Origin: Gracilimonas sediminicola
GTDB lineage: Bacteria; Bacteroidota; Rhodothermia; Balneolales; Balneolaceae
Length of the DNA stretch: 64,000 nucleotides
Reading direction: 5' to 3'
Assembly (NCBI RefSeq): GCF_024320785.1
Contig: NZ_JANDBC010000003.1
Location: 434,001-498,000 of the forward strand
The position numbers and the translations under genes are program-made. This document shows, piece after piece, positions 18,177 to 27,616 of the stretch (position 1 is its first letter; each line of letters begins with the position of its first letter). The notes under the pieces were generated by a model. The model saw only the letters and a list, made by a program, of their open reading frames with translations, ran no database searches and was not told the origin of the DNA.

Positions 18177-19082
18177 TTACCGGCCTTCATCCAGCCAATG
18201 GATGAGGTTTAGTAAAAATTGAATGTTTTGAGGCGCAAGGTTACGGTTGTTGAGCCCGAATTTAAACTCACCTTGATCATTTGTAATCTTTTGGGCGGTA
18301 AACATCGCGGCTTCTCCAAAAACGGCTAATCGCCCCTTCCCATATTCCATAGTTGCACCCTGTGCAAATCCCGAAAGATCTGTTGTTTTGGTAGTATCCG
18401 TAAATTGCCAGGCTATTTCAGGTTCAAGGCTTACATCACCCTCTTCAAAAAGCATGACTGGTGTTGCGTCGTAAGGATAAGTAAAAGCTGAGCCTGTGAA
18501 GGAAGTCACCCTGGTTATTCCGTCCGTAATTTCCGTTGAACTGAGCCTTCCATTCTCCATGCTAAACACATCCGGGCTATTCCCTTCTTTATTTAGGCGA
18601 GCAAAACCATTACTGAACTTAAACCCAAAAGCATTCGTAAGATTTGAAGCTGCTCCCGGAAAAGGCATATGATCGGCAATTACGAACAGACTGCCTCCCT
18701 CTTCCACCCATCTCTTGATTGTTTCTACTTCCCTGGCAGAATAGACCGGAGGATTGGGGAGTTGCCAATTGCCAAGATTACTTTCGTGAAGCGGGTTGAC
18801 CGTAACAAAAATCCGGCAATCATTTAACTGAGCTATTTGCTCGGCCAGCTCGGGGAAATCTATGGTTTGATAGCCGTCTTTTCGAAGGATATAAGCTGTG
18901 GGAGCAAACCCGCCCATCAGCGTATGAAAGTTATTATGGGCAGAGTCAAAGCAAATTACAGATCCTTCGCCTGCCACATAGCGAGGTTCGTCAATATTAA
19001 CCGTAAAAGAGGTATCGGGTTGTTGCTGGGCCAGGCCGTACAACGGCATAATCATCAAAACTGAAAGAAAGATATATCTCAT
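18177..19082 (-). CDS. Secreted DUF4350-like protein
   Basis: A 301-residue protein with a signal peptide (hydrophobic to about residue 16, cleavage near GLAQ). The body resembles DUF4350/glutamine-amidotransferase-like folds: KRWVEEGGSLFVIADHMPF is the common strand-loop of this group, and YGKGRLAVFGEAAMFTAQ a second conserved block. No catalytic triad can be assigned. It is probably periplasmic. It lies downstream of atpC but is separated from it by a terminator, so is likely transcribed alone. Function unknown. Confidence 0.75.
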   Translation of the reverse strand: MRYIFLSVLMIMPLYGLAQQQPDTSFTVNIDEPRYVAGEGSVICFDSAHNNFHTLMGGFAPTAYILRKDGYQTIDFPELAEQIAQLNDCRIFVTVNPLHESNLGNWQLPNPPVYSAREVETIKRWVEEGGSLFVIADHMPFPGAASNLTNAFGFKFSNGFARLNKEGNSPDVFSMENGRLSSTEITDGITRVTSFTGSAFTYPYDATPVMLFEEGDVSLEPEIAWQFTDTTKTTDLSGFAQGATMEYGKGRLAVFGEAAMFTAQKITNDQGEFKFGLNNRNLAPQNIQFLLNLIHWLDEGR

Positions 19083-19132
19083 GAGCTCAATTATTTAGTT
19101 GCTACTATAAATATAGTACTATATCCCAAATA

Positions 19133-19160
19133 AAAAAGCCGATGTTCCCACCGGCTTTTT
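19133..19160 (-). terminator. Rho-independent terminator after atpDC
   Basis: Inverted repeat AAAAAGCCG / CGGCTTTTT with a ten-base loop; on the minus strand the stem is followed by T residues. It lies 28 bases beyond the atpC stop and before the DUF4350-like gene. Confidence 0.85.
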
Positions 19161-19187
19161 AACACTAAATAATAAATGGTTTCAGAA

Positions 19188-19445
19188 TCAGGCTTCTTCT
19201 ACAGATTCTGCCAATAAAGTAAGTTTGTTGTTGTTTACTTCAACAAACCCACCGGAGATCAGAAAGTTTGTATCTCCATCATCTTTACGCACAAGTACAC
19301 TTCCCTTTTCCAGAGTTGATACAATGGGCGCGTGATTTGCCTTGACTTCAAAGCTGCCCTGCGTTCCGGGTAACTTCACTCCGGTTACTTCTCCTTCAAA
19401 AAGAGAACCGTTCGGAGTTAAAATCTGTGCATTAAATGAGCTCAT
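19188..19445 (-). CDS. atpC: ATP synthase F1 epsilon subunit, short form
   Basis: An 85-residue epsilon subunit containing only the N-terminal beta-sandwich (conserved LPGTQGSFEVKANHAPIVS, SGGFVEV). The C-terminal two-helix domain that acts as an inhibitor in E. coli-type subunits of about 135 residues is absent; the protein ends cleanly at AESVEEA, so this is not a frameshift. Short epsilons are known in Bacteroidota and Chlorobiota. It follows atpD by 18 bases. Confidence 0.94.
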   Translation of the reverse strand: MSSFNAQILTPNGSLFEGEVTGVKLPGTQGSFEVKANHAPIVSTLEKGSVLVRKDDGDTNFLISGGFVEVNNNKLTLLAESVEEA

Positions 19446-19463
19446 GAAAATACCTGATTAGAT

Positions 19464-20966
<1,503 letters not shown>

Positions 20967-21207
20967 CTATATCGCGATTTTGTTAGTTTTGCTTTGATGA
21001 ATTAGTAGCCTGAATTATGCACTACTGCAAAGGCTGGTAAAGATAGGCAGATACATAAAGAGAGGCAATCAAAATTCTTATGAAATATTACAGACAATTT
21101 TGATGCACCCGTTTAGTTTGTTGAGCATCAGTCTCACATTAAAATGCGGGTTTATTTACGCCCAGCTATATTGATGTTAAACAACCCATTAATCAATCAA
21201 GTGAATT

Positions 21208-22797
21208 ATGAACACCCTCCTATTTGTGCTCTTCCTTTTTGTGAATGCATTCCCGCCTGCCGACTCTCTGCTTACCACCTCTCAGATTGATGAAGTAACC
21301 GTATACAGACAACAAGCACAGATTCAGCGAAAGGCCGCCGTCAATTTAAAGGCCGGAAAAAATATCGTTGTATTTGAGCAGCTCACCCCTTCTATGAATC
21401 AAAACAGCATTCAGCTTAAAGCGGATGGACAGTTCACGGTTCTGTCCATAACGCAAAGGTATAACTATTTTAAATCTCAGCAACGAAATCCACAGGTCTT
21501 ACAACTTGAACAACGAAGAGACTCTCTTCAGCAGGAAGTTACTTTCCTGGAATCGGACCTGAATGTGATACAACAGGAAATGAGATTATTGGAAAGCACC
21601 ACCTCAGAAGTGCAAAATCATGAGCTGACTGCGGCTGAACTCACCCAATTTCTTGATCTTTACCGGAGCCGTGCATCGAAACTTGAGCGAGAGAGAATCT
21701 CCCTGTCCAAAAACTTAAATATCAAAAGGGCCGAACTTAATAAAATCAATGCTCAGATTCGAGAGTTGAGTGGGAGTCAACGTAATCGGTTTTCTGAGGT
21801 AATTGCTGAAGTCCATTCGGAACAGGCTCAAACCTTAACCTTTACTCTTAGTTATCTGGTCAGGTCTGCCAGGTGGACACCTTCCTATGATATCCGGTCG
21901 CAGAGTGTTTCAGAACCACTACACATCAATTACAAAGCAAAGGTATATCAGAATACCGGCATCGATTGGGATGAAGTGAACCTTACTATCAATTCAGGAA
22001 ATCCATCAGCCGGTGCCACATTACCAAATATTTCTCCAACCTATGTCGATTTTGTTCAGGCCTATCCTCAACCTGCCAAACAGAGTATGATGGATGAATT
22101 AGTAGTTACGGGATATGCAGAATCTGATGCTGCCAAGCGAGCTGAGATAGCTATGGAGGCTCAGTTACCAAGCGTTGACTTCACCCAAAACCAAACATCA
22201 TTTAGCTATAAAATTAACACTCCATACACTGTTCCGTCAGACGGGAAAGCCCATAATGTTGAAATTAAGCGAGCAGAAACAACTACGGATTACAGCTATT
22301 CAACCATCCCGAAGCACGCGCAACATGCCTACCTGATCGGGAAGATATCGGACTGGGATGAATTGAATCTGATTGCCGGAGAAGCCAACATCTATTTCGA
22401 GAACAGCTTTATTGGCACCACCCGATTAAATCCCAATTCATTTGGTGACACCCTGTCGGTTTCACTTGGCCGTGATGAAGGAATTATTGTGGATCGTACT
22501 AAGCTCCGGGATTTTGAAGAACGAAATTTCTTCGGAAACAGAGTCCGGGAAAAACATGCCTGGGAAATTAACATCCGGAACACCAAGTCCGAATCTATTA
22601 CGATAACGGTAAAAGATCAGCTTCCGATTTCCGAAAACGAAGACATAAAGGTGAATGCAAACCGGCTTAGCGGGGGAAATCTGGACAAAGAAACGGGTAT
22701 TGTAACCTGGACTTTAACCCTTTCTCCGAATAGTTCCGAATCGCTGAGGTTTGACTATCAGATCGAGTATCCGTCCGATCAAAGGATTAGCTACTAA
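21208..22797 (+). CDS. DUF4139-domain protein (mucoidy inhibitor A-like)
   Basis: A 529-residue secreted protein with a signal peptide (1-20). An N-terminal DUF4140-type segment is followed by a coiled coil (about 95-195, rich in Leu, Gln and Glu) and the DUF4139 domain, marked by ARWTPSYDIRS near residue 225 and by the C-terminal LRFDYQIEYP. A short insertion with VVTGYAES at about 300 resembles the loops found in Bacteroidota members. Function is not established; the family occurs in both bacteria and eukaryotes. It has 240 bases of upstream sequence divergent from atpD and starts with ATG. Confidence 0.85.
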   Translation: MNTLLFVLFLFVNAFPPADSLLTTSQIDEVTVYRQQAQIQRKAAVNLKAGKNIVVFEQLTPSMNQNSIQLKADGQFTVLSITQRYNYFKSQQRNPQVLQLEQRRDSLQQEVTFLESDLNVIQQEMRLLESTTSEVQNHELTAAELTQFLDLYRSRASKLERERISLSKNLNIKRAELNKINAQIRELSGSQRNRFSEVIAEVHSEQAQTLTFTLSYLVRSARWTPSYDIRSQSVSEPLHINYKAKVYQNTGIDWDEVNLTINSGNPSAGATLPNISPTYVDFVQAYPQPAKQSMMDELVVTGYAESDAAKRAEIAMEAQLPSVDFTQNQTSFSYKINTPYTVPSDGKAHNVEIKRAETTTDYSYSTIPKHAQHAYLIGKISDWDELNLIAGEANIYFENSFIGTTRLNPNSFGDTLSVSLGRDEGIIVDRTKLRDFEERNFFGNRVREKHAWEINIRNTKSESITITVKDQLPISENEDIKVNANRLSGGNLDKETGIVTWTLTLSPNSSESLRFDYQIEYPSDQRISY

Positions 22798-22921
22798 AAA
22801 TCTTATTAGTAGTTTCAAAATTGAAATGAGCCGGATCCTGAATAGCGCAGGGCTGAACCCCATGCTTGTGTACCGGAAGAGATTCGAAACTATTCATGAT
22901 TTGTTGGTACTAAAGAGTACT

Positions 22922-22946
22922 GGTTCCGCTGCTCCGCTGCGGAACC
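22922..22946. repeat. Palindromic repeat, GGTTCCGC/GCGGAACC
   Basis: A perfect eight-base inverted repeat around a nine-base centre (TGCTCCGCT). The same outer stem GGTTCCG/CGGAACC recurs 1.9 kb away at 24793-24818 with a different centre, suggesting one dispersed family. A small GAGGC/GCCTC hairpin follows at 22954-22966. Confidence 0.7.
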
Positions 22947-23068
22947 CCACTGCGAGGCTCAGCCTCAGAATTGGCTGGGTTAGTTAGTTTTTAGTGATTA
23001 GAGTTAACTAATTTGAGAGAGAGATTTCGGGGGCAGAACGTAGTTATTGAGGAGGAGCCTCGGGCGGG

Positions 23069-23093
23069 CATTACGGAGCGGAGTATCGTAACG
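23069..23093. repeat. Imperfect palindrome CATTACG/CGTAACG
   Basis: Six of seven stem positions pair; the centre GAGCGGAGTAT is similar in composition to the reverse of the centre of the repeat at 22922. It may be a third, degenerate member of the same group. Confidence 0.4.
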
Positions 23094-23106
23094 AAAACTA
23101 ATTATT

Positions 23107-23362
23107 CATGATTGGGTGCTATGGATACCCCTGTTTTCCAGTAAACAATCATGCCGTTCACGGCTGGCTCGTAGAGATCACACACTCCAGCACTGCCAAG
23201 AAACCCCTCATAAGGTAAAAAAAACTGCTAAATTGGGTGTACTTCCATTAGCAACTCCCCTGTTAAAATTTTATCTTTACAAGCTATTGAGCCGCGCCTA
23301 AAACCGTGGCTCGTTTTATTGCATCATCCAAGACATCAAGGTGACGAAAATCACCTTTTTTT
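23107..23362 (+). ncRNA. Candidate structured small RNA ending at a terminator
   Basis: On the plus strand CATGATTG (23107-23114) pairs perfectly with CAATCATG (23146-23153), and inside it GGGT/ACCC and GTTT/AAAC can form two further hairpins, giving a three-way junction. Further on, TGCTAA/TTAGCA and GAGCCGCG/CGTGGCTC can pair, and the segment ends at a strong terminator with no protein gene before it. I do not recognise 6S, SRP, RNase P or tmRNA core motifs. A promoter is not evident, so this is a hypothesis. Confidence 0.3.
23338..23362 (+). terminator. Rho-independent terminator upstream of rsmB
   Basis: AAGGTGA / TCACCTT stem with a six-base loop (CGAAAA) followed by seven T residues on the plus strand. 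It lies 540 bases beyond the DUF4139 stop and 35 bases before rsmB, so it either ends a long 3' region or an untranslated transcript. Confidence 0.8.
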
Positions 23363-23397
23363 GTAGCAGGTAACCACAATTTTAAAACTCGACTCCT

Positions 23398-24717
23398 TTG
23401 GAAACTGAATTATCAGAACGCTCGGTAAGTGTAGACATTCTCATAAACTTCGATGAAAATCAGAGGCTGGATTATAACCTGGCTGATGAGCTTGAAACAA
23501 GAGAACGGGCTCAGGTCAGAGAATACGTGCAGAATATCATGCGTAAACGAAGCTATCTCGATTTTTTGATCGATGAATTTTCAAGCGTTTCCGTAGCTGA
23601 AATGAAGCCGGGCCTGAAGAATATCCTGCGCCTCGCCATTTATGATATGCTGTTTATGGATAGTACTCCGGATTATGCTGCCATTAACGAAGCGGTTGAG
23701 ATAGCCAAAATGAAACTCGGTTCTAAAACCGGGGATTTGGTGAATGCCATTATGAGAAACCTGCAGCGCGATCGGGAAAAGCTTCCCAAGCCGGCATTTA
23801 AAGATCGTAATAAACTGGTAGCCACTACTTTCTCTCATCCCGAATGGATGGTGGAGCGTTGGAGAAAGCGTTTTGGAGAGCGTGAAGCTTTTCAGCTGAT
23901 GCAGGCCAACAACTCCCGCCCGCATTATTATGTGCGAGTTAATACGCTGCGAACCAAGCCGGAAAATTTTGAGCTGCGCCTCGAAAAAATGGATGTTGAT
24001 GCAAAACCAAGTGATTGGCTTCCCTACTACTATCAGATTGATTCTGTACAGCCGTTTATTTCAAAGGGATTGCTTTCAAAAGGCATTTGCCTTGTACAGG
24101 ATATTGCCGCCGGTTTCGCCCCCACTGTTTTAGACCCTCAGCCGGGCGAGAAAGTATTTGACCTCTGCGCGGCCCCGGGAACTAAATCTATTATGATGGC
24201 CGACCTGATGCAGGCCGAAGGTGAAATTCTTTCCGTAGATATTTCTTCCGAGCGGTTGGAAAAGCTGGCTGAAAGTGCCCTGAATTACGGAGCCGAGAAT
24301 ATTAAAATCCGCCGCGGTGATGTGCTTGAAGTTTCCCTGGGATTGGCGGACGCCGTACTCCTTGATGCCCCTTGTACCGGAACCGGAGTATTAAGCAAGC
24401 GCGCTGACCTTCGCTGGAGACGTGATGAAGAAGGATTGAAAAATGCAGTTGAGCTTCAGGAACAATTACTGGAAGAAGCCGCCAACATGGTTAAGCGAGG
24501 CGGACGTTTGGTGTACAGCACCTGCTCTCTGGAACCGGAAGAGAATATGGAACAAATCACCAAGTTCCTTGAGAAGTACGATAACTTTGAACTTGAACCT
24601 CTGGAAGATTACCTGCCGGAAGAAGTATTGGCTGAAGAAGGCAAAGCCTACCAAACATTCCCGCACAAGCACGGCTGTGATGGTCACTTTGGCGTGCTCC
24701 TGAAACGAGTTAAATAA
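23398..24717 (+). CDS. rsmB: 16S rRNA (cytosine-967-C5) methyltransferase
   Basis: Methylates 16S rRNA with S-adenosylmethionine. The N-terminal NusB-like RNA-binding domain (about 1-130) is followed by the methyltransferase domain with LCAAPGTKSIMMADLM (cofactor), the first catalytic Cys in DAPCTGTGVLSKR and the second in YSTCSLEPEENMEQI. Length 439 is standard. The start is a TTG: the frame is closed by a stop 15 bases upstream, and the first internal ATG would remove much of the NusB domain. No ribosome binding site is obvious. Confidence 0.95.
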   Translation: METELSERSVSVDILINFDENQRLDYNLADELETRERAQVREYVQNIMRKRSYLDFLIDEFSSVSVAEMKPGLKNILRLAIYDMLFMDSTPDYAAINEAVEIAKMKLGSKTGDLVNAIMRNLQRDREKLPKPAFKDRNKLVATTFSHPEWMVERWRKRFGEREAFQLMQANNSRPHYYVRVNTLRTKPENFELRLEKMDVDAKPSDWLPYYYQIDSVQPFISKGLLSKGICLVQDIAAGFAPTVLDPQPGEKVFDLCAAPGTKSIMMADLMQAEGEILSVDISSERLEKLAESALNYGAENIKIRRGDVLEVSLGLADAVLLDAPCTGTGVLSKRADLRWRRDEEGLKNAVELQEQLLEEAANMVKRGGRLVYSTCSLEPEENMEQITKFLEKYDNFELEPLEDYLPEEVLAEEGKAYQTFPHKHGCDGHFGVLLKRVK

Positions 24718-24733
24718 TAAGTTTACAAACAAT

Positions 24734-24759
24734 CGCTCCAACGCAGAGCGTGTGGAGCG
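24734..24759. repeat. Palindrome CGCTCC/GGAGCG, upstream half of a nested pair
   Basis: Outer arms CGCTCC and GGAGCG enclose ACGCAGAGCGTG (24741-24752). That 12-base core is the exact reverse complement of 24800-24811, so this element and the next can also pair with each other to form a larger structure in the rsmB-valS gap. Confidence 0.7.
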
Positions 24760-24792
24760 AGGCTTTATTAATACATTCAACCATAATAAACT

Positions 24793-24818
24793 GGTTCCGC
24801 ACGCTCTGCGTCGGAACC
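24793..24818. repeat. Palindromic repeat GGTTCCG/CGGAACC before valS
   Basis: A seven-base perfect outer stem with core CACGCTCTGCGT. It shares its outer arms with the repeat at 22922-22946 and its core (inverted) with 24741-24752. It ends 22 bases before the valS start. Confidence 0.7.
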
Positions 24819-24840
24819 TATTAGTTTAAAAGCTGAAGTT

Positions 24841-27528
24841 TTGAGTAAAGAAATTCCCGCACAATACGATGCCTCTAAAGTTGAGGATAAATGGTATTCC
24901 TACTGGATGGAAAACAATTATTTCCACTCCGAACCGGACGACCGAGAGTCTTTTACCGTAGTTATCCCCCCTCCTAATGTTACCGGTGTGCTCCATATGG
25001 GACACATGCTGAACAATACCATTCAGGATGTATTGGTTCGTCGCGCACGTATGCAGGGCTACAACGCATGCTGGGTTCCCGGAACCGACCATGCCTCCAT
25101 TGCCACTGAAGCAAAAGTAGTACGCAAGCTACGTTCAAAGGGAATCACTAAGAAAGATTTGACACGAGAAGAATTTCTGGACCATGCCTGGGAATGGACT
25201 CATGAGCATGGAGGAATCATCCTTGAACAATTGAAAAAGCTGGGAGCCAGCTGCGACTGGGACCGTACCGCTTTCACTATGGATGAGGATTACTCAGAAA
25301 GCGTGATTGATGTATTTATCGATCTGCATGAGAAAGGTAAAATCTATCGCGGTGAGCGAATGATTAACTGGGATCCGGCTGCCCAAACTACGCTAAGTGA
25401 TGAAGAGGTCATCCACAAAGAAGTAGATTCCAAACTGTACCATGTTCGTTATAAGATTGTGGGCGAAGATGAGTTTGTAACCATCGCAACTACCCGGCCG
25501 GAAACCATCCTGGGAGATACAGCCGTTTGTGTGAACCCGGATGATGAGCGCTACACGCATTTGCAAGGGAAGAAGGTGATGGTGCCCTTGGTTAACCGTG
25601 AGATTCCCGTTATTCAGGATGATTATGTGGATATGGAATTCGGAACCGGTTGTCTGAAAATTACCCCTGCTCATGATGTTAATGACTATGAAATCGGACA
25701 AAAGCATGGTCTTGAAACCATTGACGTGCTGAACGCTGATGGTAGTATGAGCGAGGCCGCACAGCTTTATATTGGAGAAGACCGGTTTGAGGTTCGAAAG
25801 AAAATAGCTAACGACCTTGAAGAAGCCGGTCACCTTGTAGAAGTGGAAAATTATAAGAATAAAGTAGGCTTCTCGGAGCGAACCGATGTACCCATTGAGC
25901 CACGACTGTCCCTGCAGTGGTGGGTGGATATGGATCAGCTCAGCAAGCCTGCTCTCGACAACGTGATGGACGACACGGTTGAATTTCATCCCGCTAAATT
26001 CAAGAATTCCTATCGGCACTGGATGGAAAACATCCGGGATTGGAATATCAGTCGTCAGCTTTGGTGGGGACACCGAATTCCCGTGTTTTATTACGGGGAA
26101 GGCCATGATGATTATGTAGTCGCTAAATCTATGGAAGAAGCTCTTCCTAAAGCACAAGAGAAGTCAGGGAATAAAGACCTGAAAGCCTCTGATCTGAAGC
26201 AAGATGAAGACGTGCTGGATACCTGGTTCTCCTCCTGGTTATGGCCTATTTCTGTTTTTGATCCGGATTACATCCGAACCGGCAAGGCCAATAAAGAGCT
26301 TCAATATTACTATCCAACCAAAGATCTGGTTACTGCTCCTGAAATCATGTTTCTCTGGGTAGCTCGTATGATTGTTTCCGGCTATGAGTACATGGACGAC
26401 AAGCCGTTCGACAATGTGTACTACACCGGTATTGTAAGGGACAAGAAAGGTCGGAAGATGAGCAAGAGTTTAGGAAATTCTCCTGACCCGCTGGAGCTCA
26501 TTAAAAAATACGGAGCCGATGGAATCCGGATGGGAATGCTTTTTGCAACCCCGGCCGGTAACGACCTCCCTTTTGATGAAAAACTGTGTGAGCAGGGACG
26601 GAATTTCTGTAATAAAATCTGGAATGCCTTCCGCTTTCTTACCATGAATATGGAAGATGGCGAGAAGTATGAGCCAACCCTTGAAATCAACAATGAAGAT
26701 ATTTCTGACCGGTGGATGGCTGCGCGTATTCAGCAGACTATTCAGGAAGTCAATAAAGACTTTGATAACTACAAGCTGAATGATGCCCTTAAGAAAGTAT
26801 ATTCCCTGATCTGGGATGATTTCTGCGACTGGTATATCGAATTAGCCAAGCCGGAAGTGTATGGAGAGAAAATCCCTGTGGATAAACTCAATACAGCGCT
26901 CGGGTTTTTTGAGCAGCTCATGAAGCTCCTCCACCCTTTCATGCCATTCATTAGTGAAGAGATTTACCAGCACATTCAGGAACGAAGTGCGGAAGAAGCA
27001 CTTCTTATTTCCGAATGGCCTAAAACCGATGATGCTAAGTTAAACGAAGACGATCTCAAACTTTTTAGCACCCTGCAGCAGATGGTTTCTTCCCTGAGAA
27101 ATATCCGCTCTGAAGTGAATGTTTCCCCGAAAGAAGAACTGGATGTTCTGATTAGTACAAAAGAACAATCCACCGCAGACGCACTGCTTAGAAACCAGCT
27201 TGTGCTGAAAAAGCTGGAAAGCATTCAGTCGCTAACCATTTCAACCCAAATTGACAAACCCAAAGTGTACTCCTCCTCAATTGTGGATGGAAATGAATTG
27301 TTTGTGCCGCTGGAAGGCCTCGTTGATTTTGGAAAAGAACGAGAGCGTATTCAAAAAGAGATTGATCGCTTGGAGGGGTTTTTGTCGGGCATTGAGAAGA
27401 AACTGGCCAATAAGGGCTTCATCAATAATGCCCCGGAAAACGTCGTTGAGCTGGAAAAAAAGAAGAAAACCGACACGGAAGACAGCCTCGCTAAACTGCG
27501 GGAACAACTCAAAGATTTTGAAGAATAA
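24841..27528 (+). CDS. valS: Valyl-tRNA synthetase
   Basis: Charges tRNA-Val. The 895-residue protein has the class I motifs HMGH at 52-55 (in PPPNVTGVLHMGH) and KMSKS at 539-543, an editing domain between them, an anticodon-binding domain and a C-terminal coiled coil (about 830-895) typical of ValRS. It starts with TTG; the sequence from SKEIPAQYDASKVE aligns with the normal ValRS start, so little is missing. It is preceded by the palindromic repeats, which may lie in its leader. Confidence 0.97.
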   Translation: MSKEIPAQYDASKVEDKWYSYWMENNYFHSEPDDRESFTVVIPPPNVTGVLHMGHMLNNTIQDVLVRRARMQGYNACWVPGTDHASIATEAKVVRKLRSKGITKKDLTREEFLDHAWEWTHEHGGIILEQLKKLGASCDWDRTAFTMDEDYSESVIDVFIDLHEKGKIYRGERMINWDPAAQTTLSDEEVIHKEVDSKLYHVRYKIVGEDEFVTIATTRPETILGDTAVCVNPDDERYTHLQGKKVMVPLVNREIPVIQDDYVDMEFGTGCLKITPAHDVNDYEIGQKHGLETIDVLNADGSMSEAAQLYIGEDRFEVRKKIANDLEEAGHLVEVENYKNKVGFSERTDVPIEPRLSLQWWVDMDQLSKPALDNVMDDTVEFHPAKFKNSYRHWMENIRDWNISRQLWWGHRIPVFYYGEGHDDYVVAKSMEEALPKAQEKSGNKDLKASDLKQDEDVLDTWFSSWLWPISVFDPDYIRTGKANKELQYYYPTKDLVTAPEIMFLWVARMIVSGYEYMDDKPFDNVYYTGIVRDKKGRKMSKSLGNSPDPLELIKKYGADGIRMGMLFATPAGNDLPFDEKLCEQGRNFCNKIWNAFRFLTMNMEDGEKYEPTLEINNEDISDRWMAARIQQTIQEVNKDFDNYKLNDALKKVYSLIWDDFCDWYIELAKPEVYGEKIPVDKLNTALGFFEQLMKLLHPFMPFISEEIYQHIQERSAEEALLISEWPKTDDAKLNEDDLKLFSTLQQMVSSLRNIRSEVNVSPKEELDVLISTKEQSTADALLRNQLVLKKLESIQSLTISTQIDKPKVYSSSIVDGNELFVPLEGLVDFGKERERIQKEIDRLEGFLSGIEKKLANKGFINNAPENVVELEKKKKTDTEDSLAKLREQLKDFEE

Positions 27529-27616
27529 CCACATCGTTCACTGAGGAATACAGAGAGCAAACGTCAGTAGTTCTATCTACTTGAATGTTCTGTCCCTTCG
27601 TGGTTAAAAGAATATT

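Larger units (their letters stand above)
22798..23397. other. Gene-free 600 bp segment with hairpins
   Basis: Between the DUF4139 gene and rsmB I find no convincing gene. The segment instead holds three palindromes (22922-22946, 22954-22966, 23069-23093), a possible three-way-junction structure (23107-23153), a hairpin at 23289-23312 followed by TTTT, and a rho-independent terminator at 23338-23362. Two short open frames (22751-22987 and 23116-23301) show no recognisable protein features. Confidence 0.7.

Noticed and set aside
22081-22140. VVTGY motif suggesting a TonB-dependent receptor plug in the DUF4139 protein
   Set aside because: The surrounding sequence is a loop within a DUF4139 protein; no barrel or plug domain is present.
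22751-23301. Two short plus-strand open frames of 78 and 61 codons in the DUF4139-rsmB gap
   Set aside because: No ribosome binding site, no protein-like composition; the first begins inside the DUF4139 gene and runs through a palindrome, the second runs through the hairpin region.
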